Source: an uncultured Bacteroidales bacterium (GTDB lineage Bacteria > Bacteroidota > Bacteroidia > Bacteroidales > UBA932). Taken from it: a stretch of DNA of 64,000 bases. Made by a program: the position numbers and the translations under genes. A model generated the notes under the pieces. It was not told where the DNA came from. It did no database searches and saw only the letters and a program-made list of their open reading frames with translations. Shown one piece after another: positions 47,649 to 55,395 of this stretch. Position 1 is the first letter of the stretch, and the number at the start of each line of letters is the position of its first letter. The DNA lies in contig CALUTW010000006.1 of the NCBI GenBank assembly GCA_944323805.1, positions 55,516-119,515 on the forward strand. Direction: 5' to 3'.

Positions 47649-47975
47649 AATATGCCGTAGGCTCCTGATAGTCCACTATGGTCAGGAGTTTCTGAGGCCC
47701 TAATGCTTCACGCAATTTCTTTATCAGCAGAGGATGGGAAGTGGTGTCCATCGGAGGAAGCCCCTCCTGCCCGTAGCCTGTATTTCGGTCCCAGAGGTTG
47801 ATACCGTCAAGGCGGTAGGTATCCACAAGGTTCTTGACCCCGGCAACGAAATCGGTTATCTGGTCATCATTGAAGTTGCAGAATCCTACCCCTTTGCCAC
47901 CTCCTTCGATGCAGATGCAGACTTTCTGGAAATACAGCGTGCGCTGAAAATCTTCAGGGAAGAATTCAAGGACTA
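47596..47975 (-). pseudogene. GH18-like glycosidase fragment
   Basis: The minus strand reads GGGKGVGFCNFNDDQITDFV, then DTYRLDGINLWDRNTGYGQE and HPLLIKKLREALGPQKLLTI, stopping after TGGIAVGEYIA. This resembles the core of Bacteroidales GH18-type proteins. The DGxNxWD sequence occupies the place of the catalytic DxxDxDxE motif and lacks its Glu, so even the parent was probably a binding rather than a cutting protein. Both ends are missing: an in-frame stop lies upstream at about 48000, and the frame breaks at 47596. Confidence 0.55.
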
Positions 47976-48134
47976 TCTACCTGTCATTGCGCTGCTGATA
48001 TCCGGTCTACTCTGCATCGGAATGGGCGAATCCCATTTTATAGGAAACTGACTGCATCGCTGCCTACAAGGACGCATGAGATATTTACGGACAATTATAT
48101 CGAGTATAGCCTTACGGATATTTTAGCATAGATA

Positions 48135-48165
48135 TTGTAAACAAATTTGTTTATTCATATCTTTG
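48135..48165 (+). promoter_or_regulatory. Promoter and operator palindrome of the antitoxin gene
   Basis: TTG (48135-48137), 20 bases, TATCTTTG (48158-48165) is a near-ideal promoter. The spacer contains a perfect 16-base palindrome, TAAACAAATTTGTTTA (48138-48153). The transcript start would fall at or next to the ATG (48172), so the message is nearly leaderless. Confidence 0.7.
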
Positions 48166-48171
48166 TAAATC

Positions 48172-48663
48172 ATGAACTCAAAATTAATAGATGCCCTTAA
48201 AGGCATCCATCCGGGAAAGATTATCGGCATGGAGCTCAAGAAAAGATCTATCAGCCAAAGAGAATTGGCTGAACGAATTGGCATGCATTATCAGACATTA
48301 AATGCCGTAATAAAAGGGAAAAGGAATCTTACTGTTGAAATGTCTGTAAAAATAGATAGTTTCCTTGGCTATGAAGATGGTTTCCTGAATATGCTACAAG
48401 GGTACTATGATGTTCAACAATATCATATAAGACATGCTTCTGAAACAATTTCCGGCATTCCCGATATCAGACGGATATTATTCTGGGATATGAATTTTGA
48501 TTGCATAGACTGGGGCAAAAACAAGAAATTCATTATATCCCGCATATTGGAACGCGGAAATGAAGAAGAAAAGAAAGAAATCGCGAAGTATTATGGACTT
48601 CAGGTTTCAGATCTTGAAAGATTCAGAAGTAAAAACAGATATAAATATCATAAGAAATCGTAA
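48172..48663 (+). CDS. XRE-family antitoxin of an AbiE-like toxin-antitoxin pair
   Basis: This protein (163 residues) has an N-terminal HTH similar to HigA/XRE antitoxins (HPGKIIGMELKKRSISQREL, then RIGMHYQTLNAVIKGKRNLT). The C-terminal domain, RRILFWDMNFDCIDWGKNKK followed by FIISRILERGNEEEKKEIAK, is typical of Bacteroidales antitoxins found before AbiEii-type nucleotidyltransferases. The toxin gene directly behind it is broken. The operator in its promoter suggests self-repression. Confidence 0.75.
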   Translation: MNSKLIDALKGIHPGKIIGMELKKRSISQRELAERIGMHYQTLNAVIKGKRNLTVEMSVKIDSFLGYEDGFLNMLQGYYDVQQYHIRHASETISGIPDIRRILFWDMNFDCIDWGKNKKFIISRILERGNEEEKKEIAKYYGLQVSDLERFRSKNRYKYHKKS

Positions 48664-48665
48664 TC

Positions 48666-48986
48666 ATGGATTCCTATAGCCTTCATTAGAATACAGTTTC
48701 CCCACTTTTAAAAAACATTTTGTCAACTCTTATTGCGGAGCCGCTGTTCAGTCCATTCAGGCTTGTAGGCGGCACTAACCTCAGTCTGCGGTTAGGACAT
48801 CGTAAATCAATTGACATAGATCTTTTTACTGACGCACAATATGACAGCCTTGATTTCAAATCTTTCGAGAATTATCTGAAGCGCAATTTCACATACTATT
48901 GCAATACGGATCCTACTTCTATAGTGGGTCTTGGCCGCGGATATTTCATTGGATATGGAAAGGATGTCACCAAAATAGCATCATAA
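48666..48986 (+). pseudogene. AbiEii-type nucleotidyltransferase toxin, broken
   Basis: Starting at the ATG 48666, two bases after the antitoxin stop, the frame reads MDSYSLH then TAG, then NTVSPLLKNILSTLIAEPLF and PFRLVGGTNLSLRLGHRKSI DIDLFTD, the AbiEii/DUF1814 signature (GGT...LGHR.S.DIDLF). It ends at KDVTKIAS after about 106 codons, where the family usually continues for another hundred residues. So there are two lesions: an early nonsense codon and a lost 3' half. A TTG at 48720 could still allow an 88-residue product. Confidence 0.75.
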
Positions 48987-48993
48987 TGATGTA

Positions 48994-49461
48994 TCAGTAT
49001 TCTGACCTGTCCGGCTTGAGTGACCATGCAGCAAATGCCGCCAGCGCCTCCTCATGCAGGCATTCCTCGGATTTCAGGCGCCTGTTTTCAGGGCTGAGCT
49101 CCATTTCCCTGTAGATGAAGGCATCATCAAAGCCTATCGCGGCGGCATCTGCCTTGGTATTTCCATAGTACATCCTGTCGAGACGTGCCCAATATATAGC
49201 CCCGAGACACATCGGACACGGCTCGCATGAAGTATAGATTTCACACCCGCTCAGGTCGAACGTACCGAGCTTCCTGCAGGCCTCCCTTATGGCATTGACT
49301 TCAGCATGCGATGTAGGGTCATGTTCATCCGTAACCCTGTTAACCCCTGTCGAGACTATCTCGCCGTCCCTGGCCACTACGGCCCCGAACGGCCCTCCCC
49401 CGTCAGCCACATTCCTGACAGAGAGAGAGATTGCCTTGCGCATCAATTCTTCCTTCGTCAT
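48994..49461 (-). CDS. guaD: Guanine deaminase / nucleoside deaminase
   Basis: This is a Zn-dependent cytidine-deaminase-fold enzyme (155 residues). The Zn site is HAEVNAIREA (about 53-62) and SCEPCPMCLGAIYWARL (about 83-99). The C-terminal part, FDDAFIYREMELSPENR, closely follows Bacillus subtilis GuaD, which converts guanine to xanthine. A tRNA adenosine deaminase (TadA) is the alternative, but the C-terminus favours GuaD. It is intact, although it sits between gene remnants. Confidence 0.85.
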   Translation of the reverse strand: MTKEELMRKAISLSVRNVADGGGPFGAVVARDGEIVSTGVNRVTDEHDPTSHAEVNAIREACRKLGTFDLSGCEIYTSCEPCPMCLGAIYWARLDRMYYGNTKADAAAIGFDDAFIYREMELSPENRRLKSEECLHEEALAAFAAWSLKPDRSEY

Positions 49462-49521
49462 AAATCACCAATTTACAGGCTGCCGACAAGGGCAAAACCC
49501 GTACCAATTTATGACAAATTT

Positions 49522-49899
49522 TCATTTGTTCAAAGCGCGCAGTCTTGTCAGGGCCTCGATATAATAATAATCCGCATAGATTATCGCATAGTCTATCTCA
49601 GAGCCAGCCGGCCTGTGTCCTGTCGAATGTAACAGGAATGCAGGACAAGAATCCCCGGCCCTGTAATTGTCATACAGGGACTTGAGCATCTTCGTTGCCG
49701 CCTCCAGATACTGTCCGGACTGTCCCTCTTCTGTATATCCTGAAAGCTCTATCAGTGCAGATGCCACCACAGCCGCAGCTGAAGCGTCCTTGGACACATC
49801 CGGGATACCAGGATCATCAAAATCCCAGTATGGAACCATATCCTCAGGCAGACGGGAAAGATAGGGTAATGTGGACAAAAACAGTTGGTGGAACTGCAT
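49522..49899 (-). pseudogene. GH88-type glucuronyl hydrolase, C-terminal fragment
   Basis: The 125 codons match only the last third of a GH88 unsaturated glucuronyl hydrolase: LPEDMVPYWDFDDPGIPDVS, then KDASAAAVVASALIELSGY, and the end EIDYAIIYADYYYIEALTRL. Family members are about 400 residues. Upstream of 49899 the sequence is AT-rich and has no homologous frame, so the 5' two-thirds are gone. Confidence 0.7.
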
Positions 49900-49935
49900 A
49901 TAAAAATTTGATATAAAGATAATTATAAGAACTTT

Positions 49936-49953
49936 GATGAAACGCGTTTCATC
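49936..49953. promoter_or_regulatory. 18-base perfect palindrome, LacI-type operator look
   Basis: GATGAAACGCGTTTCATC is a perfect palindrome with a central CG, the usual form of LacI-family operators. It lies 36 bases upstream of the GH88 remnant. Confidence 0.4.
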
Positions 49954-50002
49954 TAATTTCTATATATTGCAGAATTTTAACAACTTATACCGGTTTTACC
50001 AA

Positions 50003-50040
50003 CCATTTTTGTCAATTATACCCATTTTTGTCAATTATAC
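50003..50040. repeat. Tandem 19-base repeat
   Basis: CCATTTTTGTCAATTATAC occurs twice with no gap (50003-50021 and 50022-50040), followed by a partial third copy. The complement GGTATAATTGACAAAAA recurs with one change at 63705-63721. Confidence 0.85.
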
Positions 50041-50058
50041 CATTTTCGGGACAACAAG

Positions 50059-50092
50059 AAAGGCTGACTCAGCGGATGCTGAACCAGCCTTT
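50059..50092 (-). terminator. Hairpin after the tRNA-Lys pair
   Basis: On the minus strand AAAGGCTGGTTCAGC and GCTGAGTCAGCCTTT pair with one mismatch around ATCC, and TCTTGTTG follows. It lies eight bases after the tRNA-Lys(CTT) 3' end. Confidence 0.7.
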
Positions 50093-50099
50093 TGAGAGG

Positions 50100-50172
50100 T
50101 GCTCCCTCAGGGGCTCGAACCCTGGACCCCAACATTAAGAGTGTCGTGCTCTACCAACTGAGCTAAGGAAGC
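50100..50172 (-). tRNA. tRNA-Lys (anticodon CTT)
   Basis: This is a full cloverleaf on the minus strand: acceptor GCTTCCT/AGGGAGC, D-arm GCTC-AGTTGGTA-GAGC, anticodon arm CGACA-CTCTTAA-TGTTG giving CTT, variable loop GGGTC, T-arm CAGGG-TTCGAGC-CCCTG and discriminator A. CCA is not encoded. Confidence 0.95.
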
Positions 50173-50203
50173 GTCATGAAGGCCATTTTAAAGGCCAACT
50201 TCG

Positions 50204-50276
50204 TGATCCGTTTGGGATTCGAACCCAAGACCCCAACATTAAAAGTGTTGTGCTCTACCAGCTGAGCTAACGAATC
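50204..50276 (-). tRNA. tRNA-Lys (anticodon TTT)
   Basis: This is a full cloverleaf on the minus strand: acceptor GATTCGT/ACGGATC, anticodon arm CAACA-CTTTTAA-TGTTG giving TTT, T-arm TTGGG-TTCGAAT-CCCAA and discriminator A. CCA is not encoded. It is transcribed ahead of the CTT tRNA, 31 bases away. Confidence 0.96.
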
Positions 50277-50327
50277 TTCCAACCCAATCGAATCATCCTT
50301 TTCAAAGGCTCTCCTGAAATGGGATTG

Positions 50328-50359
50328 CAAAGGTATGCTATTACCTGCAATAATCCAAA
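50328..50359 (-). promoter_or_regulatory. Promoter of the tRNA-Lys pair
   Basis: On the minus strand TTTG (50359-50356), 20 bases, TACCTTTG (50335-50328): a complete Bacteroidetes vegetative promoter about 50 bases before the first tRNA. Confidence 0.8.
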
Positions 50360-50404
50360 TTTATTTGCATTTTTTTATCATTTATTTCATGAACCGGCCA
50401 GCCG

Positions 50405-51478
50405 TCAGACACAGGACTCCAGTTCCCGGATGATGATGTCTTCAGCAGAACGCACCCATCCAGGGAAATCGGCATCCGGAACATAGTTTCCGGCAAAATC
50501 GAGCAAAGCACTGAGATCAAACTCCTTGGACGAGATACCTATTCCGCATCTCGCCGCATCATAGGCATTGCACTCCTGCTCCACATGTGACGGCACCATC
50601 ATGATAGGCTTACCGAGATAAGCGGCCTCGCAGATTGACTCGAAGCCGGCAGTACTTGCATATGCCTTGCATCCGGCCATCTGGCGCAGAAACTCCCGGT
50701 CATCCAGAGTATAGAAGGTAAGTGTGTCATCATATTTCTTTACCGGCCCCTCGGACCACTTGTCCCAGAAAAACCTCAACTCCACATCGGGATGCTGATG
50801 ATGCCATCTTATGACATCGGAAGCAAAGCCAGCATTAAGCATGTAACCATGTATATAATTCCCCGGAGACGGCTCCGTCTCGAGCACTTCCCTGCGGATA
50901 AGCGGAGGGACCACCTTTATGTTATGCCCGGGATCATCCGGCATCCTCCTGAATGACAGGGCAAGGTGGCGGCTTGCGCCTATGGAGGTTATCCTTGAAT
51001 AGAAATTCAGCATCGATGTCCCTGACAGGCCATGGTGCGGCAGATCGAAATCCTTATGCAGAAACAGATACTGATGGCCGATGCATATCTGTGGAGTCCT
51101 GATATTGTAGAGGAGATAGGAAAGACCCGTGAGAAGCTCATAGAAATTGACGACGATATCAACTCCGGAAGACTTTATCATATCCCTGAGAAACCTCATG
51201 CTTTCCTGGTATCTTGGCATCGTTACCAGATTGAAAAGTATGCTTTTCCCCATGTCGGCCCTGCGGTTCCTGGCAGACGGGACAAAGTTTACGCTCGAAA
51301 ACTGATGTACCGGCGCCTTGACGTTTTTCAGGAAGAACTCCGGCAGCATCCTCGACTTGCTCTTGCCGACAAGCATAGCTGTCACTTCATGTCCATGGGA
51401 ATTGAGCATCCGCTCCATGGTCATTGCCTGTGTGAGATGCCCGCGGCCTTCGCCCTGTACAATAAACAGATATTTCAT
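50405..51478 (-). CDS. GT28/MGDG-synthase-like glycosyltransferase
   Basis: This is a GT-B fold glycosyltransferase (357 residues). The N-terminal FIVQGEGRGHLTQAMTM is the acceptor-side Gly-rich loop. The C-terminal KAYASTAGFESICEAAYLGK followed by PIMMVPSHVEQECNAYDAAR is the nucleotide-sugar site of the MurG/MGDG-synthase group. It follows the LpxH-like gene by 27 bases on the same strand. A lipid acceptor is likely from the family, but the sugar is unknown. Confidence 0.82.
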   Translation of the reverse strand: MKYLFIVQGEGRGHLTQAMTMERMLNSHGHEVTAMLVGKSKSRMLPEFFLKNVKAPVHQFSSVNFVPSARNRRADMGKSILFNLVTMPRYQESMRFLRDMIKSSGVDIVVNFYELLTGLSYLLYNIRTPQICIGHQYLFLHKDFDLPHHGLSGTSMLNFYSRITSIGASRHLALSFRRMPDDPGHNIKVVPPLIRREVLETEPSPGNYIHGYMLNAGFASDVIRWHHQHPDVELRFFWDKWSEGPVKKYDDTLTFYTLDDREFLRQMAGCKAYASTAGFESICEAAYLGKPIMMVPSHVEQECNAYDAARCGIGISSKEFDLSALLDFAGNYVPDADFPGWVRSAEDIIIRELESCV

Positions 51479-51505
51479 AGCTCGTCAAATTTCAAATCAA
51501 TCCGG

Positions 51506-52282
51506 CTATCGCACGTCTTCGGCAGTGGAGCCGGGATAGGGATAGCGGACTATAGACCATTCGCCGTCATAAGTCTCCGTAAGCGCAGAAAGGGATTCCA
51601 CCCAGTCCCCTGAATTAAGATAATGGATATCCTCGACCATCCTGTTCTCAGGATAATGGATGTGTCCGCAGATCACACCGTCGCATTTCTTTGAGCGTGC
51701 CAGGTCCGCAAGCATCCCCTCGAATCCGGAGATTACGGAGACGGCCTGCTTTACCTTGTGCTTAAGAAACTGCGACAAGGAAAAATACGGTTTGCCCTGC
51801 CTCAGGCGATACTTGTTGTATATGCCATTGAAGCGCAGAAGCACATTATAACTGATATCCCCGAGCTTGGCCAGCCATTTCATGTTCGATGTGACACTGT
51901 CAAAAACGTCCCCGTGCGTCACGAAATAATGTTTCTGGCCGCTTTCAAGCACATAGTCCCGGACAATGCTGATACTACCGAGCTTCAGAGGCGCTATATT
52001 CTCCAGAAAATCGTCATGGTTGCCCCGGATATAGATGACTTCTGTATTCCAGTTCTCCATCATCTTCATTATGGTCCTGAAAAAAATGGAATACTCCGGT
52101 CTCCATCCTTTGACTCCCGACCTCTTCTGGAGCTGCCACCCGTCTATTATATCGCCGTTAAGAATCAGCCTGTCGCAATCTACGCTTCCGAGGAACTTTG
52201 CAGCTTCCGCCACCTTGGCATGCTTTGAGCCAAGATGCACATCGGAGATTACGACAGTCTTGTAATGCGGTCTGTTTTCCAT
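51506..52282 (-). CDS. LpxH-like metallophosphoesterase
   Basis: This is a calcineurin-type phosphoesterase (258 residues) related to UDP-2,3-diacylglucosamine hydrolase. Metal-binding motifs are VVISDVHLGSKHAK, LILNGDIIDGWQLQ, IYIRGNHDD, FVTHGDVFD and ICGHIHYPE, all intact. The true lpxH may lie elsewhere, and the pairing with a glycosyltransferase suggests a glycolipid pathway. The ATG at 52282 is preferred over a GTG nine bases upstream. Confidence 0.83.
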   Translation of the reverse strand: MENRPHYKTVVISDVHLGSKHAKVAEAAKFLGSVDCDRLILNGDIIDGWQLQKRSGVKGWRPEYSIFFRTIMKMMENWNTEVIYIRGNHDDFLENIAPLKLGSISIVRDYVLESGQKHYFVTHGDVFDSVTSNMKWLAKLGDISYNVLLRFNGIYNKYRLRQGKPYFSLSQFLKHKVKQAVSVISGFEGMLADLARSKKCDGVICGHIHYPENRMVEDIHYLNSGDWVESLSALTETYDGEWSIVRYPYPGSTAEDVR

Positions 52283-52298
52283 ATAAGTCACTTTGCCA

Positions 52299-53345
52299 TC
52301 ATTTATTCAGCTTCCCGGACAGTTCCCTGACATGCTGCTCTTCCGACAGCCTGCAGACGAGCGTCCTCCCGTCCTTCTGTGCGACGACATATCCGTCAAG
52401 GCCTTCTGCCACCAGAGGGCTGTCTGTATGTATAATGCAGTTTCTGCAGCCGGAAAGCACCGCACCGTCTCCGACGACAGCATTCCCGTCATCGTCCCTG
52501 ACAGTATGCGACCTTACCGAACTCCAGCTGCCGAGGTCGCTCCATACGAATTTCCCCGGGATCACATATATGACCTCGGACTTCTCCATTACGGCATAAT
52601 CGATGGATATTTTTTCACATTCGCAGAAATGCTCCCTGAGCGTATCTTCCTCCTCATCGGTATAGAACTTCGGGGACATGGAATCAATGACCGCCATGAT
52701 GGACGGGGCATATCTGCGCAGCTGGTCCTCGATAGTACGGACATTCCACACAAAGATGCCCGCATTCCAGAAATAATTGCCTTCGGAAAGATACCCTTCA
52801 GCAGTCCTTCGGTCCGGCTTTTCCTTAAAGGCCTGCACCTTGCATATATTCCCCTCCACCCTCGAGGAAGCGCATATATAGCCGTATCCCGTCTCCGGCC
52901 TGTCAGGCACAATCCCGACAGTCACAATCGAACATGAACCTGAAGTGAAATCAAGAGCCTCCCTGATTGTCGATGTAAAGACCCGGACATCTGTCACAAG
53001 AGCATCTGAAGGGGTTACAACTATATTGGCATCCGGATGCCTCATGGCAATCTTGCGGCAGGCATATGCGATGCATGGTGCGGTATTCCTCGGCTCAGGC
53101 TCGGCCAGGATATGGTCCCGGGGAATCCCCGGAAGCTGGCTGCGGACAATATCCACATATTTCCCCGATGTGACGACCCACATGTTCGACATGCCGCACA
53201 CGCCTGAAAACCGGTCTGCCGTCATCTGGATGAGCGAGCGGCCCGTGCCGACAAGGTCAATGAACTGCTTCGGTTTCTCAGGAGTGCTGACAGGCCACAG
53301 GCGGCTTCCGATGCCCCCGGCCATTATGACAACATGGGTTTCCAT
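52299..53345 (-). CDS. manC: Mannose-1-phosphate guanylyltransferase
   Basis: This enzyme (348 residues) makes GDP-mannose from mannose 1-phosphate and GTP. It has the nucleotidyltransferase motif VVIMAGGIGSRLWPVSTPEKPKQF at the N-terminus (GGxGxRLWP...KPKQF), ILAEPEPRNTAPCIAYA, VTPSDALV, EKPDRRTAEGYL with YFWNAGIFVW, and KFVWSDLGSWSS. There is no isomerase domain, so it is the short, monofunctional form. It is the first gene of the three-gene minus-strand set; GDP-mannose could feed the glycosyltransferase. Confidence 0.93.
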   Translation of the reverse strand: METHVVIMAGGIGSRLWPVSTPEKPKQFIDLVGTGRSLIQMTADRFSGVCGMSNMWVVTSGKYVDIVRSQLPGIPRDHILAEPEPRNTAPCIAYACRKIAMRHPDANIVVTPSDALVTDVRVFTSTIREALDFTSGSCSIVTVGIVPDRPETGYGYICASSRVEGNICKVQAFKEKPDRRTAEGYLSEGNYFWNAGIFVWNVRTIEDQLRRYAPSIMAVIDSMSPKFYTDEEEDTLREHFCECEKISIDYAVMEKSEVIYVIPGKFVWSDLGSWSSVRSHTVRDDDGNAVVGDGAVLSGCRNCIIHTDSPLVAEGLDGYVVAQKDGRTLVCRLSEEQHVRELSGKLNK

Positions 53346-53446
53346 TGCACAATCTGGTTAACAATTGTGTAAAGATACCAATTTTTCTGATAAAACCTTA
53401 ATGCACTTCTGTTAATTATTTCTTACTTCAGGCAGGCCTGCCATTG

Positions 53447-54058
53447 TCAGAATGACAGGCCGAGCTTGAATCCGCAGTTGCTTATCCCATTGATGCCGAA
53501 GGCATCGCTTCTGTTGGTCGCATAGCTGTAATATACGGCGAACTGGAATCCGAAATTGCTTCTGTTGAACGGATGCCATGTGAAGCCGGCCTCAGGAGAC
53601 GCATAGAATCCCCAGTTCCTGTCATAGACAGCCATTGAACTGAAATACGTATGCTGGCTGGCATAATTTGCCCCGAGCCTGGCCTCGACATAAGGCTCGA
53701 ACTTGCTCCATGTAAACCGGTATCTCAATGTCGCCCCGAAAGGCAGCTGGAACAGAGACCTGTACAGGTCCGTATTCACGGCACCGCCGTCAAAAAAATA
53801 CGTCTGCCGTCCGACATATTCGTTATTTGTATTGTAGCTTGCAAAAAGTCCGGCTGCAACCCTCGGCATCAGGTAATAGCCGCCCTCGGCATATCCTCCC
53901 CAGCCCTGTGCACATTCTGAATATCCGTTTCCCGGAGTGGCATTGAACTGCCAGCCTGCATTTATATACCATCTCTTGCCCACCTGGGCGTCTGCAGACA
54001 CTGCTGCAAGGACAAGGAGAGCCGCCGCTGTCAGAATAAATTTTACTGTATGTTTCAT
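53447..54058 (-). CDS. Outer-membrane beta-barrel protein
   Basis: This protein (203 residues) has a signal peptide ending AVSADA-Q and alternating aromatic strands (RWYINAGWQFNA, GGYAEGGYYLMPRVAAGLF, FQLPFGATLRYRF, NFGFQFAVYYSYATN). It ends in the typical C-terminal strand FKLGLSF with terminal Phe. It resembles small porin-like OmpW/OMP_b-brl proteins. The function is unknown. It is the last of the genes behind the export operon, 59 bases after the DUF4136 gene. Confidence 0.8.
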   Translation of the reverse strand: MKHTVKFILTAAALLVLAAVSADAQVGKRWYINAGWQFNATPGNGYSECAQGWGGYAEGGYYLMPRVAAGLFASYNTNNEYVGRQTYFFDGGAVNTDLYRSLFQLPFGATLRYRFTWSKFEPYVEARLGANYASQHTYFSSMAVYDRNWGFYASPEAGFTWHPFNRSNFGFQFAVYYSYATNRSDAFGINGISNCGFKLGLSF

Positions 54059-54117
54059 ATCATGTTTCTTTTAAATCGGTAATAATGGTATCACATGACA
54101 CATGCCTGTGGAATCCG

Positions 54118-54780
54118 TCATATGTCTCCAAGCGCCGGTGTCTGTCCGAAAGACTGGACAATGGCCTCTTCAAGCGTATCCATAGTGTTGTACCCTGATA
54201 CAAGACTTCCGTCCAGATAACTGTTCCACACCACTTCAAGCTTTATATCCTTGTCAGTCTCCGCATCGCCAGTAAGCGGTGTCAGGTCCACCATCTCTGT
54301 CAGGAATGAATGTGTCGAGTACGAGTATGACACAGGGAATGCATATGGTGCCCAACCTGCACAGGAACCTCCCCACCAGCCGGATGACCAGTATCCCGGA
54401 TAGCCCCACCACCAGTACGGTTCAGTCGTGACAAAGCCGGTAACATTGTGGATTTCCTCCACATAGCTGATATACAGCCCGAGGTCGGCGTCATATTTAT
54501 TGTCTACGGACACATATCCGCGTGCCGTCATGCAGTCTTCATAAAACCGTATGATTTCCGCGGCGGTCCTGGATTCGGACGCATCGGCATATTGGGCTCC
54601 ACCTGAGCCCATTACAAGCACGCTGTCTGCAATATGGAATGTAGAGAATGATGAAAAGTCCGCTTCGCGGTCATAAGCTGTATAAACGAAATACTTTCCG
54701 TCCGTCCTGGACATGTCCGGCATCTTGCGGCAAGAGATCATGGCTGCCGCCACCATTATCAGAACCAGAAACTTCTTCAT
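54118..54780 (-). CDS. DUF4136 lipoprotein
   Basis: This is an exported lipoprotein (220 residues; MVAAAMISC). It follows the DUF4136 pattern: DFSSFSTFHIADSV, then RTAAEIIRFYEDCMTARGYV, DADLGLYISYVEEIHNV, a Trp/Gly/Tyr-rich centre (EPYWWWGYPGYWSSGWWGG) and a C-terminal LTGDAETDKDIKLEVVWNSY. The family has no known activity. It is co-directional with the DUF4251 gene, 18 bases after it. Confidence 0.85.
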   Translation of the reverse strand: MKKFLVLIMVAAAMISCRKMPDMSRTDGKYFVYTAYDREADFSSFSTFHIADSVLVMGSGGAQYADASESRTAAEIIRFYEDCMTARGYVSVDNKYDADLGLYISYVEEIHNVTGFVTTEPYWWWGYPGYWSSGWWGGSCAGWAPYAFPVSYSYSTHSFLTEMVDLTPLTGDAETDKDIKLEVVWNSYLDGSLVSGYNTMDTLEEAIVQSFGQTPALGDI

Positions 54781-54798
54781 GACTTCAATCCTTTAAAA

Positions 54799-55395
54799 TT
54801 ACAATGACCTGCCTTCTATGACCCGTGACCGGGAATAAGGCACGATGCGTCCGTCCATCCTTATCGTATTGGAGTTGAAATTAGGGGATACGACAGCATA
54901 TGCGAAGGTACTGTCATCCCTCAGGGAGATATCCACCCTTGCACTTATCCCGACTCCCGTCACATTCATGGAATAGCGTATATTACCTTTCTTGTCCGTC
55001 TTTACCGTCACACCGGAAACGGTTCCGTCTACAGTTATTCCGCCGACCCCGTTAGGCCCGGAATAGAAATATGACGGGGACACCTGCACAACTGCACGGC
55101 CGTCCTTGACGGAAATGAAATTGGTAGCCGAATTTACCTGCACCCTTGTCCCCCTCTTGAATGTGACTGCATCAGCCTCAAGCACAAAAGAGGCATCCAT
55201 GACAGCGGCCTGCGAAATCCGGCTTTCAATTGAGTCGGCCATATCATATGCCTTAAGCCCCTGTTCCCTCCTGGCCTGGAAGGCGGCCATATCGTTCTTC
55301 CACCTGTCGATACGTTCCTGTCGGGTTTCTTTCTTCTGGGCTGACCCGATGAACCCTACTGATATCAGAACCAGCATCAAAATCAGTCGTTTCAT
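54799..55395 (-). CDS. DUF4251 secreted protein
   Basis: This is an exported protein (198 residues) with signal peptide MKRLILMLVLISVGFIGSAQ. The DUF4251 domain shows FVLEADAVTFKRGTRVQVNS, ATNFISVKDGRAVVQVSPSY and GPNGVGGITVDGTVSGVTVK. The family role is unknown. Its first 143 bases are overlapped by the end of the upstream ABC permease frame. Confidence 0.85.
   Translation of the reverse strand: MKRLILMLVLISVGFIGSAQKKETRQERIDRWKNDMAAFQARREQGLKAYDMADSIESRISQAAVMDASFVLEADAVTFKRGTRVQVNSATNFISVKDGRAVVQVSPSYFYSGPNGVGGITVDGTVSGVTVKTDKKGNIRYSMNVTGVGISARVDISLRDDSTFAYAVVSPNFNSNTIRMDGRIVPYSRSRVIEGRSL

Noticed and set aside
47734..48051. A 105-codon plus-strand open frame opposite the GH18-like remnant
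   Set aside because: The minus strand has the protein-like pattern; the plus-strand product has none.
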